A stretch of 64,000 bases of DNA from an uncultured Pseudomonadales bacterium (GCA_943789485.1 CALSUH010000030.1:1-64000), one strand, 5' to 3'. Positions 28,218 to 38,869 are shown, counted from the first letter of the stretch. The notes: a model not told the origin generated them from the letters alone. Numbers and translations are program-made.

Positions 28218-29396
28218 ATGAAAACAGCAGCTGCATTCCTTCTGTTCCTCTTGCTCAGTTCCTCAGCATTGTCTCAAGATCATTCGTTTGGCGATTGGGT
28301 TGCTCAGTTACGCGTCGAAGCTGCTTCGCTGGGCATTAGCGCGGCAACTCTAGAGGCGCTTGATGACCTTGAAGAGCCACTACCCCGAGTCCTTGAGTTA
28401 GATAGCAGCCAGCCTGAGTTCGTGCAGACATTTACCCGTTACCTAGGCCTGAGGGTCACTGATAGGCAGGTGGAACGTGGCCAGCAATTATTAACACAGC
28501 ATAGGGCATTGTTAGAAGAGGTGCGCCAACGGCATGGTGTACAGCCGCAGTACCTCGTGGCGTTCTGGGCGATTGAGACTAATTTTGGCAGCAATACAGG
28601 CGGCTTTTCTGTCTTACAGGCACTCGCTACTCTCGCTTATGATCCGCGCAGAGCTGAATTTTTCCGTTCCCAGATGCTTACAGCTTTGCAGATCATTGAT
28701 GAGGGTCATATTTCGGCAGAGAACATGAGCGGATCTTGGGCGGGAGCCATGGGTCAGTTGCAATTCATGCCTTCGGTGTTCTCTTTGCATGCCGTGGATG
28801 GCGATGGCGATGGCAAAATCGACATCTGGAATAGTCTGCCGGATGTGTTTAATTCAGCAGCAAACTTTCTCTCCAAGTCCGGTTGGAAGGGTGACGAGCG
28901 TTGGGGTAGGGAAATATTGCTTCCCTCTGACTTTAATTTTGCACTCGCTGGCACCAACTCGCGTAAATCGTTACAAGAATGGCGTGATATGGGGCTGTTG
29001 CAGACATCGGGTGCTCCGATACCGGTAGCAGACATGCAGGCATCGGTAGTTATTCCCGCAGGTGCACAGGGTCCGGCCTTTCTTGCCTACGACAATTTTA
29101 GAGTTACGCGCGTCTACAATCCGCCAATTTTCTATGCGCTAACGGTAGGACACCTAGCAGATAGGTTTGCCGGTGGCCCCCCAATACTGCACATGCCGGA
29201 AAACGAGCAGGCGATGAGCATCGCTCAGGTTAAGGAATTACAGGAATTGCTAAACGCTCTCGACTTCGATTCAGGCGAGCCAGACGGTCGCGTAGGAAGT
29301 CGAACCAGAAGCGCCATTCGAGCGTATCAAGAGCAACAGGATCTGCCGATGGACAGCTACCCATCGATATCTCTGCTAGAAGCCCTGCGTCGTTAA
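28218..29396 (+). CDS. Lytic murein transglycosylase (MltB/SLT_2 type) with peptidoglycan-binding domain
   Basis: VAFWAIETNFGSNTGGFSVLQALATLAYD, GSWAGAMGQLQFMPSVF, PG_binding C-terminus. Confidence 0.92.
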   Translation: MKTAAAFLLFLLLSSSALSQDHSFGDWVAQLRVEAASLGISAATLEALDDLEEPLPRVLELDSSQPEFVQTFTRYLGLRVTDRQVERGQQLLTQHRALLEEVRQRHGVQPQYLVAFWAIETNFGSNTGGFSVLQALATLAYDPRRAEFFRSQMLTALQIIDEGHISAENMSGSWAGAMGQLQFMPSVFSLHAVDGDGDGKIDIWNSLPDVFNSAANFLSKSGWKGDERWGREILLPSDFNFALAGTNSRKSLQEWRDMGLLQTSGAPIPVADMQASVVIPAGAQGPAFLAYDNFRVTRVYNPPIFYALTVGHLADRFAGGPPILHMPENEQAMSIAQVKELQELLNALDFDSGEPDGRVGSRTRSAIRAYQEQQDLPMDSYPSISLLEALRR

Positions 29397-29467
29397 AACA
29401 ATCAACAATGATTTAGTAGAATTGGCCCTGCCTAGGTCGGGCTTAATCAGAGGTCTCCTCAGGTTTT

Positions 29468-30508
29468 ATGAATATGCAAACAGACAATCCCGCACTTAAA
29501 CGCTATCGCCGCATGGCTTGGATAACCCTGGGCGCGGTTTATTTTTTAATACTGGTTGGCGCTACAGTGCGCGCATCAGGTGCTGGTATGGGCTGCCCAG
29601 ACTGGCCCACATGTTTTGGTAGTTGGATCCCGCCGACGAGCGAAGCGCAGTTGCCAGCAAACTATCAGGAAATATACGCAGAGCTAGGTTACTCCGACAC
29701 GCGCTTCAACGTGGCTAAGACTTGGACGGAATATGCTAATAGGCTGCTAGGGGTAAGTATTGGCTTGTTAATATTCCTGACAGCTATCTACTCTTGGTCT
29801 TGCCGCGCGCATGATACACGGATATTCAAAGCTTCAGTTGCAGCTTTCCTAATGGTGGGGTTTCAGGGGTGGCTTGGTTCCAAGGTGGTGGGTTCGAATT
29901 TGCAGCCCGGTATGATCACCGTGCATATGTTGATGGCCTTGGCGATTGTAGGCACGCTGCTGTATGCCCTTGCGCAGGCGCGGCGCGGGATCATGGCATC
30001 ACAGCCCGCTGGGAACATAGACCCGCGCTTTGAAAAATGGCTCTATATAGTGCTCGGGCTCACGATTTTGCAGGTGGCTATGGGTACGCAGGTTCGAGAG
30101 ATGACAGACTTCATACGTGAATCTCAAGGTGAAGAACTACGGTCAAGTTGGGTAGAGGCAATGCCCTGGTTTTTCTATGTGCACAGAAGCTTCTCCGCTG
30201 CCGTTCTCTTCGCTAATTTGTGGCTCGCTCGGCTACTAGTTATGTCGCTAGGATGGCAACACACACTAAGTAAACTCACACTAGCTATGATCTGTGTAAT
30301 AGGGGCTGCAGTGCTTTCAGGGGCGACCTTGGGTCATTTGGGAATGCCGGCGCTTGTTCAGCCTACGCATTTATTAGCGGCGTCCTTGCTTTTCGGATTA
30401 CAGTTTTTAATTTGGATGAGCTATCGGCATTCACGTGATGGTAATGTCAGTAATTCGTCTTCAAAGAGTGATGCCGAATTGCCGGTAGGCAGCAAAGTTA
30501 CAGTCTAA
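29468..30508 (+). CDS. ctaA: Heme A synthase (CtaA/COX15)
   Basis: VGATVRASGAGMGCPDWPTCFGSWIPP; EYANRLLG; GTQVREMTD. Confidence 0.92.
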   Translation: MNMQTDNPALKRYRRMAWITLGAVYFLILVGATVRASGAGMGCPDWPTCFGSWIPPTSEAQLPANYQEIYAELGYSDTRFNVAKTWTEYANRLLGVSIGLLIFLTAIYSWSCRAHDTRIFKASVAAFLMVGFQGWLGSKVVGSNLQPGMITVHMLMALAIVGTLLYALAQARRGIMASQPAGNIDPRFEKWLYIVLGLTILQVAMGTQVREMTDFIRESQGEELRSSWVEAMPWFFYVHRSFSAAVLFANLWLARLLVMSLGWQHTLSKLTLAMICVIGAAVLSGATLGHLGMPALVQPTHLLAASLLFGLQFLIWMSYRHSRDGNVSNSSSKSDAELPVGSKVTV

Positions 30509-30526
30509 AATTCAGGAGCAGGGGAA

Positions 30527-31813
30527 ATGATTAACAAAGAATTTGATATTGTAGTTTTCGGTGCGACTAGCTTCGTCGGCAAAATTCTCTGTAACTATCT
30601 CGCAAACGAATACACTGAGCCGAATTTAACGTGGGCCATGGCTGCCCGCTCAGAAAAGAAATTAAAAAAACTGAAAGTTTCGTTAGGTGAAAATGCAGCA
30701 GAAATTCCTCTCATTATTGCAGATTCCTCAGATGAACAGGCACTGCAATCCATGTGTGAGAAGACCGAACTCATCATCTCGACGGTTGGCCCCTATGCCC
30801 TTTACGGTGAGTTGCTGGTAAAGGTTTGTTGCCAACTTGGAACTGACTACTGTGACCTCACAGGGGAACCACAATGGATTCGCCGAATGATTAGCCAGTA
30901 CGAGGATGATGCGAAACGCAGTGGTGCCAGGATCGTGAACTGCTGTGGCTTCGATTCCATTCCTTCCGATTTGGGTGTTAAGTTTCTGCAAGATCATGCG
31001 CAGCGACACTTTGGAAGCTATTGCGATGTGGTCAAACTGCGCGTGAAGGTTTTAAAGGGTGGCGCATCGGGTGGGACGATAGCCAGCGGTTTAAACCTTT
31101 ATAAGGAAGCATCCGTCGATCCGGAAATTCGTAAAGAAATGCGTGATCCCTATTCGCTGTGCCCGACGGGGCATGCTTTTACGACGCGCCAGCACAATGT
31201 GTCTGTGGAATTCGATGAAGATTTCGACTCCTGGGCAGGCCCGTTCATAATGGCGTCTATCAATACTCGGGTTGTGCTGCGCAGCAATGCCCTACTCGAC
31301 GGGCACTATAATGAAAACTTTAAGTACGATGAAGCAATGCTTACCAGCGCCACAAAGAAAGGCGAAAAAGCGGCGAAGCGAATATCCACCGGCACAAAAG
31401 TGTCGATGTTCATGATGGCTTTCGCTGGGATGCGCTGGTTGGCGACTCGTTTTTTCCTGCCTAGCCCAGGCGAGGGTCCGACTCCCGAACAACAGTTGAA
31501 GGGTTGCTATGATTTGCGGTTGCTCGGAAGGACGCCGCTGGGGGGGAGAGTGCGTGTTAAGGTGACTGGTGATCGTGATCCTGGATATGGGTCCACGGCA
31601 AAAATGTTGGCGCAGGCTGGATTAAGTCTGCGCCGCGATGTCGATGAGGGTGAAGTTGGTGGTGGTTTCTGGACGCCAGCAACTGTATTTAATGACAAAC
31701 TGATTACGCGCCTGATTGACTATGCCGGAATGAACTTCGAATTAGAGTCTCTATCGCCGGCAATGACCGCAATCGAGGAAGTCGTAGTTGACGAGACTGT
31801 CCCTCCTGCCTAG
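30527..31813 (+). CDS. Saccharopine dehydrogenase-like / trans-acting enoyl reductase-family NAD(P)-binding protein
   Basis: FDIVVFGATSFVGKILCNYLA, VGPYALYGELLVKVCCQLGTDYCDLTGEPQWIRRMI, NCCGFDSIPSDLGV. Confidence 0.88.
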   Translation: MINKEFDIVVFGATSFVGKILCNYLANEYTEPNLTWAMAARSEKKLKKLKVSLGENAAEIPLIIADSSDEQALQSMCEKTELIISTVGPYALYGELLVKVCCQLGTDYCDLTGEPQWIRRMISQYEDDAKRSGARIVNCCGFDSIPSDLGVKFLQDHAQRHFGSYCDVVKLRVKVLKGGASGGTIASGLNLYKEASVDPEIRKEMRDPYSLCPTGHAFTTRQHNVSVEFDEDFDSWAGPFIMASINTRVVLRSNALLDGHYNENFKYDEAMLTSATKKGEKAAKRISTGTKVSMFMMAFAGMRWLATRFFLPSPGEGPTPEQQLKGCYDLRLLGRTPLGGRVRVKVTGDRDPGYGSTAKMLAQAGLSLRRDVDEGEVGGGFWTPATVFNDKLITRLIDYAGMNFELESLSPAMTAIEEVVVDETVPPA

Positions 31814-32323
31814 TTGATAGGGCCTTGCCGATCTTCGGTGCAGCAGCCTTATACACAATTACACCCCTACTCTTTTGAAGTTTCGTTCTGCTAGCCTAAC
31901 TTCAACTATGTTCTGCTTGAGACATTCTCGCGACACCGTCAGTCGGCATAAATAGCCATTCGTTGGTTATTTTGCTTACTTCTGATTCCTGTATGTTTAA
32001 AAGTTGTAATTAGACACAATGATGGTGAGTGTTGGCACAAAAAATGACTGCTACATCGATAGTCAACACTGTGCTTGGACGCGTCTAAAGTCGGAGTGGA
32101 TAACATGGGTCAGTCGAGCTAGTCCCAAGGCAACGGGCGCAATGGATGTGTAATGGTACTAAGCTCGGAATAAGGTGGCAGGGTAGATTTAGACGTTAAG
32201 CCCTCGAGAATATCGCCTAGGTAAACATCTATTTTTGCCCTAATTGAGCAGTGAGCCCTTTGAATTTTGTCAATTGATCAGTTATTGTCGTAGGCGCTAG
32301 CCTAAGATATTCAGGAATTTCTT

Positions 32324-33421
32324 TTGCCAAACCCGCTCCTCCTTTTTTCCGCTCAGATTATTGCCATGATTGCCGTCCTTCTCTTAGCGTCGGGTTACGT
32401 TAAGGCAGAGCCGCGTGCGGGAAGTGCTAGGGTATTTGCTCTAATGGCGGTATTCATAATTTTCTACTTGCTGAATGGAATGACACGTCAGCATATCGAC
32501 CCACAGTTTCGGCTAGACCTAAGTCAATGGCAATTGATCATACAGATAGGCATAGCTGCGATTCCGGGGTTGTTCATGATCTATTGTTTCCTGGTCTTTC
32601 AAGAGCAGCAGAAATTTCCAATCTTGTTGGGTCTCGCATTTACTGCTCAAGTAGTTCTCGATTCTATTCTTCTGGGCGTGTCTCTTTACTTTAGCAGTAG
32701 CATCGGTTCGGGTTCACTAGCATTTCTAACCGCTTGCATGGATGTCATGGCGTTGGCTTTCGTTGCTTCCGCGATGTATTGGACTCTCAAAGGTTGGAGG
32801 ACAGATTTGGTATATGATCGCAGAATCCTGCGTTGGTTCATCATCGGCGTGCAGGGTGCTATGATCTTCAGTGTCTTGTTCGTTGAAAGCTTCCTGCTTG
32901 ATGGTGACTCAGCCAGCTATGCTATTGCCCAGACAATCATCGTCAACTCGATAGCGTTTTTAGCTATGGGTATGTTACTGGTGGCGATGCGTTTTGATTA
33001 CGTTTCGCTGAGCAATGTGATTCGCAAGGTCGCAGAACTGGCAGAGGAAGCGGAGCCAGGAAGTAGGGCGCCATTTGATAAAGACAGTTTCAATGAAGTA
33101 TTTAAAGGAGGAAAACTGTACCGGGAAGCTGGCCTAACAATCGCGATGCTAGCAAAGAAATTAAATTTACCCGAGTACAGACTGCGCGCTTTTATTCACA
33201 AGCAATTAGGGTATAGAAACTTCAATGCTATGCTGCATAAATACCGCATCGAAGACGCTGGGGAAGCGTTAGCAAATAAGGATAAGCCGAACGTGCCAGT
33301 GCTGACGATAGCCCTTTCTGTGGGTTATCAATCGATAACTCCATTCAACAATGCATTTCGCCAGATTAAGGGTGTGACTCCTTCCGAATACCGAAAACGC
33401 GAAATCCTAGCGCAAACTTAA
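32324..33421 (+). CDS. AraC-family regulator with multi-TM N-terminal sensor
   Basis: Hydrophobic multi-TM N-terminus; C-terminal helix-turn-helix LTIAMLAKKLNLPEYRLRAFIHKQLGYRNFNAMLHKYRI...FNNAFRQIKGVTPSEYRK. Confidence 0.88.
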   Translation: MPNPLLLFSAQIIAMIAVLLLASGYVKAEPRAGSARVFALMAVFIIFYLLNGMTRQHIDPQFRLDLSQWQLIIQIGIAAIPGLFMIYCFLVFQEQQKFPILLGLAFTAQVVLDSILLGVSLYFSSSIGSGSLAFLTACMDVMALAFVASAMYWTLKGWRTDLVYDRRILRWFIIGVQGAMIFSVLFVESFLLDGDSASYAIAQTIIVNSIAFLAMGMLLVAMRFDYVSLSNVIRKVAELAEEAEPGSRAPFDKDSFNEVFKGGKLYREAGLTIAMLAKKLNLPEYRLRAFIHKQLGYRNFNAMLHKYRIEDAGEALANKDKPNVPVLTIALSVGYQSITPFNNAFRQIKGVTPSEYRKREILAQT

Positions 33422-33429
33422 GCTATGTA

Positions 33430-33461
33430 ATTCGACATCATTGGTGTATTCGACATCATTG
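33430..33461 (+). promoter_or_regulatory. Direct repeat (attcgacatcattg x2, 18-bp period), candidate operator
   Basis: Two identical 14-mers at 33430-33443 and 33448-33461, between the AraC-family gene and the next operon. Confidence 0.6.
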
Positions 33462-33548
33462 CGGTGGACTATGGGCTTAAGGGTGTTTATTCTTCCACTA
33501 AAATAATACTCAGGATACTAATTCTGAGAAACAAGGAGGTCCATCGAC

Positions 33549-34121
33549 GTGATAAATGAGTTATTACTGCAATTTGCTCAATACTTAGAAGCGCAGGAAT
33601 ATAGCCAAATGTTGGTTTCAGGTTACTACAGTTGGAACTGGCTAGAAGCAACTCACGTTCTCACATTGATGATTAGTATAGGCTCACTTTTCATCATTGA
33701 TTTTCGTATGCTTGGTTGGGTGTTACCTGGTGTGTCGGCAACAACTATTGCCGATAGATTACATAAACCAATGATAATTGGCTTTGTCATCATGTTTATC
33801 ACTGGGATATTGCTGGTGTATGCGAAGCCAGTTGAGAACGTTCAGAGTCTTTGGTTTCGCATTAAAATGATACTGTTAGTATTGGCTTTTATAAATGCTT
33901 GGGTTTTTAATTCGAGGATGCGAGCAGCAGACGGCACCTGGGAATCTGCTCGAGTCGCCCCGAAGGCGCTGCGAACAGGCGCGATTATATCTCTTAGTCT
34001 CTGGTGCGGCGTTGTCGCTATGGGACGTTTTATTCCTTATGACTGGGTAGATTGTCCCAAAGTGAGTAACACTGCACTTCTTTGGGCCTCAGGCTGCGTG
34101 GAGCAACTGAACGCGCTGTAG
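33549..34121 (+). CDS. Uncharacterised integral membrane protein (DUF6644-like)
   Basis: Multi-TM; EATHVLTLMISIGSLFIIDFRMLGWVLPGV; paralogous to the next ORF. Confidence 0.6.
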   Translation: MINELLLQFAQYLEAQEYSQMLVSGYYSWNWLEATHVLTLMISIGSLFIIDFRMLGWVLPGVSATTIADRLHKPMIIGFVIMFITGILLVYAKPVENVQSLWFRIKMILLVLAFINAWVFNSRMRAADGTWESARVAPKALRTGAIISLSLWCGVVAMGRFIPYDWVDCPKVSNTALLWASGCVEQLNAL

Positions 34122-34152
34122 AGAATTAGTAGAAACCAATTTGGAGCTTTAG

Positions 34153-34740
34153 ATGTTGAGTAATTTCCTGAGTAATTATAGGAGTGTGGCGGGCCTGATA
34201 TTTGTAGTGCTGGCCATTGTGTTGGTAGAATTCTTCGAAGTTAGGACTTCAGTTTATCCGAGTTTACTGCCATTTTTTGAATGGTTGAAATATTCCTCTT
34301 GGATTGGCTATTTGGGGATAACCTACGGATCAATATATGCAACTATTCAAGCGGTGCATCTAATTTCCATGGCGATAATCGGTGGAACGGTATTGGTTAC
34401 TGATCTGCGATTGTTGGGAGTACTCCTTAAAGATATTCCCTCTGAGACCATCACCAAGGGTACTCACCAATGTTTCAAGTATAGTTTGAGCGTTGCAATT
34501 GCGACAGGCATCTTCTGTGCGGCCGGCGTAGCCGATAAAGTTTATTATATGTCAGTGTTTTGGATTAAAATGCTCGCCTTACTTGTAGGTTCCTGCTTTA
34601 TGTTCTTCATCAAGCAACCCCTGTTGAATAGTCGTTCACATAGTGAGATAGATCCGTGGATTCTGCGCATACTAGCAGTGGCATCTATTACTATTTGGTT
34701 TACAGTCGCCGCTACTGGTCGCTGGATTGGATTTAGTTAA
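34153..34740 (+). CDS. Uncharacterised integral membrane protein, paralogue of upstream ORF
   Basis: QAVHLISMAIIGGTVLVTDLRLLGVLLKDI aligns with the upstream ORF. Confidence 0.6.
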   Translation: MLSNFLSNYRSVAGLIFVVLAIVLVEFFEVRTSVYPSLLPFFEWLKYSSWIGYLGITYGSIYATIQAVHLISMAIIGGTVLVTDLRLLGVLLKDIPSETITKGTHQCFKYSLSVAIATGIFCAAGVADKVYYMSVFWIKMLALLVGSCFMFFIKQPLLNSRSHSEIDPWILRILAVASITIWFTVAATGRWIGFS

Positions 34741-34999
34741 GAGAAAATTGGACTCAATTGTTAGGAGAGCGTATGAACAATAGTAAGTGGGATGACAGAA
34801 CAATCGCGGCGGCGAGTTCCTCTGTAATTATAGTGGGTGCCTTGCTTTACTATTGGGTAGGCGAGGTGCAGTCTACAGTAGAATTATTGGAGTTGGCCTA
34901 TGGCTCATTCAAGTTTTTTAACAATCCGATGATTTTTTAAAATACTCCCGACTTTATTGGTAGGCTTGTAGGTATAATGAGAATCACATAGTAAGAGAA

Positions 35000-35033
35000 A
35001 AGGGACGGCTAAGATTAGCTGTCCCTTTTTTTT
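35000..35033. terminator. Intrinsic terminator, probably bidirectional
   Basis: aagggacggctaa-ga-ttagctgtccctt hairpin then T run. Confidence 0.8.
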
Positions 35034-35079
35034 CCATTATTGCAGTGGAGAGTAGTCAGTCGCTGACATGTAGCGTCGT

Positions 35080-35466
35080 TCAACCCCCTGCCAATATTGG
35101 GCCATTCGCATTAGATGCATCAGAGACCGATTTCCACTCTGGATCCTGTCCAAATGCTAGCCACGAAGCGTCTGCCGCATCTTGACTAGCGTGTTCTAGG
35201 ACGTATATAAGCGTGTCATCGGCGTCCTCCTCACTCAATGGTGACCAGAATCCGACTATTTTCATGCCATGATTTTCAAATATACGGATTGTGTGTTCAC
35301 GAAAACGGGCATGAAGATTGCCCAAGTTCCCTGGCGTCGCCGTGTAGATTCTAAGCTCATATACTTTGCCGTCTTGTGCTGCTGACGAACTGGCGAAAAT
35401 TCCAGCGCTTAGACTTATTATCAGTGTTAGTAGGGAAAAGCCTAGGGTTTTGCTGATTTTTCTCAC
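35080..35466 (-). CDS. NIPSNAP-family protein, exported
   Basis: GKVYELRIYTATPGNLGNLHARFREHTIRIFENHGMKIVGFWSP. Confidence 0.85.
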   Translation of the reverse strand: MRKISKTLGFSLLTLIISLSAGIFASSSAAQDGKVYELRIYTATPGNLGNLHARFREHTIRIFENHGMKIVGFWSPLSEEDADDTLIYVLEHASQDAADASWLAFGQDPEWKSVSDASNANGPILAGG

Positions 35467-35636
35467 ATTATTCTCCTAAATTCAGTCATTTTTAATACTC
35501 TCATCGAGTATAATCAAGAGACTAGTAAATAGCGACTCATAGGGTTTCCCGACAACGCGGGCATTACGGCGAGCCGTTGGTCGCTATTCACCCGAATATG
35601 CAGCTTAAAGCTAAAAGAGTTAAGCAGAGAACTACG

Positions 35637-37040
35637 ATGAAGAAGCGACTTGCCGCAGTCTTGCTTATTTTTCTGGCAAGCCCCATTGGACCTGTTTACG
35701 GACAATTTGAGCCTGCTCTAGATTCTCTTGATGAATTAGCGCTTTCGCGTGCTTTGTTAGATGGCCAGCAGGATCGTTTTGGGCCCATGGATTCGCGCCT
35801 AGTCGAGCCGCTCGAGCAACTGGCTGATCAGCTAATGCTATTGGGTCAATTTGATGACGCTCACGTGCTACTCGACCGAGCAATGCAAATCGGCCGTGTC
35901 GAAGATGGTCTTTATACCGAAACCCAACGCCCCTTACTTCGAAAGAAAATCGAAAACTTTGCCAATCAAGGAAACTGGGAAAGCGCTAGAGAGAGTATGG
36001 AGCATTTGCTTTGGCTCTATACCTTTAAGAGCCTACGAATCGATCAGCTATTGATCGAGGACCTGCTAGAATTGTCACGGATGCACCTGCGTGCTTTTGC
36101 GGAAGATAACAGGTCTTGGCAAGGTTATCATTTCGGACAATCCTCTCGTATTCGATGGCTTGCGATTGGCGTGGCTCAGTCTGTTTGGGGAAAGGCAGAC
36201 GAGCGGCTCGTGCCAATAATTTACGAACAGCTGCGCCAGCTTCATCTTCAGACCGTTGCATTGTGGCGGGGCGGCCCAACCAGCTATTCGCTGAGACGGA
36301 TCGCGCCAGGCCTGGAAATCATGCGTGATCGCTCGGACGTAAACGAAAATTTTTACCTGACGGGACTGGGCTTGCTCGACAATTTGTTTTCGATCTATGC
36401 CGAGGGTGAGTCACCGGACCTGAAAGCCATAGCGATGACGCATGTGTATCTCGCCGATTGGCATATTCTTTATAACAAACCTCAGGTCGCGGTAGAAGCT
36501 TATAGACAAGCGTATCAAGAGTTATTAGCGGCTGGTGTGGATGCTACGCTGGCGAATGAATTCTTTAATCAACCGATGGTGATACCAGATATAGAATTTT
36601 ATGCGAGTCTGGAAGTGGCTGTCGCGGCGCAACGTAATAGGATGGTGACGATAGGCGAAGCAAACTCCGATGCCTATTTGTCCTTCAGTGAATGGTCTGC
36701 CGCACTGCCAAATGTGCGTAGTCCAATCCCTGGCAATACGACTGATAGTGCAGCGGCAAATTCAAACTTTGCTCTGTTTTCGTTTCAACTTGCGGGAGTG
36801 AATAAGGCGTCTAGCTGGTATAGCCATCGTTTCAGCAGCATGGTAAGCACGATTCAGCAGGAAGAACTTCTCGGGCATTATTTGGAAACTCCTCCAGAAG
36901 AGGGGCAGTTGCTTGAGAAATTGAAAAGTTTGACCTTTCGACCCAGATTAGTGGACGGAGAGCCGCGACAGGCGACTGGGCGATTAAAATACTATCTTGC
37001 TAAAGGAACCCTAAGCTCCTCTTTGGGAGGGCGGCCTTAG
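35637..37040 (+). CDS. Exported TPR-like helical-repeat protein
   Basis: Signal peptide after M at 35637; LEQLADQLMLLGQFDDAHVLLDRAMQI repeat-like segments. Confidence 0.6.
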   Translation: MKKRLAAVLLIFLASPIGPVYGQFEPALDSLDELALSRALLDGQQDRFGPMDSRLVEPLEQLADQLMLLGQFDDAHVLLDRAMQIGRVEDGLYTETQRPLLRKKIENFANQGNWESARESMEHLLWLYTFKSLRIDQLLIEDLLELSRMHLRAFAEDNRSWQGYHFGQSSRIRWLAIGVAQSVWGKADERLVPIIYEQLRQLHLQTVALWRGGPTSYSLRRIAPGLEIMRDRSDVNENFYLTGLGLLDNLFSIYAEGESPDLKAIAMTHVYLADWHILYNKPQVAVEAYRQAYQELLAAGVDATLANEFFNQPMVIPDIEFYASLEVAVAAQRNRMVTIGEANSDAYLSFSEWSAALPNVRSPIPGNTTDSAAANSNFALFSFQLAGVNKASSWYSHRFSSMVSTIQQEELLGHYLETPPEEGQLLEKLKSLTFRPRLVDGEPRQATGRLKYYLAKGTLSSSLGGRP

Positions 37041-37106
37041 TCAGCCTAATATTGTTTGTATCAAGTCGCACTACAGCGTCGCTGTATGCCATCAAATGGA
37101 TGTTAG

Positions 37107-37883
37107 TTAGTCAAAGAAATTCTGATTCATAGTTTCTGATGGCATCTCTGCGCAAGGCTTTCCAGTAGCCTTGGCGGGGATTCCGACAACGGTAGTGTGT
37201 GGCTCAACATTATTTAGAACGACACTGCCAGCACCGACCTTTGCCCCGATACCAATTTCAATGTTACCAAGCACCTTGGCTCCCGCTGAAATCAATACAC
37301 CTGATCGAATCTTAGGATGTCGGTCCCCTTTCTCATTACCTGTGCCGCCTAGAGTGACCTGCTGCAGAATCGAAACGTTATCTTCTATGACAGTAGTTTC
37401 GCCGATTACGATGCCGGTCGCGTGGTCGAACATGACGCCGCGACCAATTTTACAGGCAGGATGAATATCGACCCCGAATACTTCGGAATTCTGACTCTGC
37501 ATGAATAATGCGAGCTCCTTCCGGTCGTTAAGCCACAGGAAATGCGCTAGCCGATGAACCTGTATAGATTGAAAGCCTTTCATATAGAGAATGACTGCTA
37601 GATGTGTGCTCACGGCTGCGTCGCGCTCAAACACCGCCTTAATATCGCAAGAGGCATCCTCAATAATGTTTGACGATTCGCTGAATGCTTTGTCAAACAG
37701 TTCTTGAACAATCGCCGCCGGCATTACATTGTCTGATAGCTTATTTGCGAGAATGAAGCTGAGAGCGGATTTCAGGTTGTTGTGATTTAGAACGCACGCG
37801 GTAACATAACTCGCTAAAAGAGGTTCTTGCTGTATGACCTGCTGGGCCTCTGATTTAAGTTGCTGCCAGAGTTCTTGGGACAT
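37107..37883 (-). CDS. cysE: Serine O-acetyltransferase
   Basis: Left-handed beta-helix HPACKIGRGVMFDHATGIVIGETTVIEDNVSILQQVTLGGTG. Confidence 0.95.
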   Translation of the reverse strand: MSQELWQQLKSEAQQVIQQEPLLASYVTACVLNHNNLKSALSFILANKLSDNVMPAAIVQELFDKAFSESSNIIEDASCDIKAVFERDAAVSTHLAVILYMKGFQSIQVHRLAHFLWLNDRKELALFMQSQNSEVFGVDIHPACKIGRGVMFDHATGIVIGETTVIEDNVSILQQVTLGGTGNEKGDRHPKIRSGVLISAGAKVLGNIEIGIGAKVGAGSVVLNNVEPHTTVVGIPAKATGKPCAEMPSETMNQNFFD

Positions 37884-38014
37884 AGTCTAGTTTCCGGATC
37901 AATTTAAGAAGGGTGATTATAAGGTTTGAGGGCTTCGATACAACTAATTGGGCGCAGCTATCGATAGCGCATAAAGTTAAGTTTGTGGAGAAATTTTGGG
38001 GATCATGCCCGGCG

Positions 38015-38869
38015 CTAAGTTGAGAAGAAGCGGGGAGTTCGTAACTTTTTTTGCTGTACGTAATGTATGTCTTCAAGCGCAAGTTTAATGTGTTTGTCGG
38101 TCAATGCATAGTCACGTTTGCCAAAGGCTACCATTAGAGCTTTGTGGGCGATTATATTGATGAGTCTTGGAATCCCATTTGAGCTACGGGAAATAAGATC
38201 AACCGCTTTATGAGTAAACAGGTTCGAGCCATTGTATCCGGCCTTGATGAGGCGGTGATCTAGGTAGGCTTCAACGTCATTTCTCTCTAGCCTGGCTAGC
38301 TCATAGGATACCGGGCTCAATTCGTGCAAGGCCAGCCGTTGTAACAGGTCATCTAATTCTGGTTGTCCAAATAGAATTACTTGCAGTGGTATGGGTTGGT
38401 CGGCGCCTTTTTTGATTGCTGTTAATAGATAAATAGCTTCTAGAGATTCTTCTGTTATCGCCTGAGCATCATCGATGAGCAATACCGTAGTCCATCCCAG
38501 TACCGATAAGCGGATCAGCTCTTCGCTGATAAGCTTTAAAAGCACATAGTAGCTCTCAAAGGGGTCGAAGCTGAGTTTTAATTCCTCAGCGATTGCGTAC
38601 ATCATGCTTTCCTCGTCTAATACCGGGTTGGGAATAAGCGCTGTCACGTATTTGTTGTCAAGAGCGTCGAGTGCGTTCAATACCTTTCGGCAGAGAATGG
38701 TCTTGCCGATTCCTACCTCTCCAGTGATTTTTGTGAAGCTGCTTTCATCCTGAAGCGCCTCAACGACGAAATCGAAAGCGCGTTGGTGGCTCGGCAACTT
38801 TAAGAAGTACCGCGTATCCGGAGTTAGCGAAAATGGATATTGGGCTAGGCCAAAATGTTGTATATACAT
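38015..38869 (-). CDS. ExeA/MshM-like AAA ATPase
   Basis: YIQHFGLAQYPFSLTPDTRYFL N-terminus, Walker A GEVGIGKT, Walker B VLLIDDAQAI. Confidence 0.85.
   Translation of the reverse strand: MYIQHFGLAQYPFSLTPDTRYFLKLPSHQRAFDFVVEALQDESSFTKITGEVGIGKTILCRKVLNALDALDNKYVTALIPNPVLDEESMMYAIAEELKLSFDPFESYYVLLKLISEELIRLSVLGWTTVLLIDDAQAITEESLEAIYLLTAIKKGADQPIPLQVILFGQPELDDLLQRLALHELSPVSYELARLERNDVEAYLDHRLIKAGYNGSNLFTHKAVDLISRSSNGIPRLINIIAHKALMVAFGKRDYALTDKHIKLALEDIHYVQQKKLRTPRFFST

Noticed and set aside
34758-34940. 60-aa ORF after the paired membrane proteins
   Set aside because: Has one hydrophobic segment and could be real, but there is no family recognition or other support.
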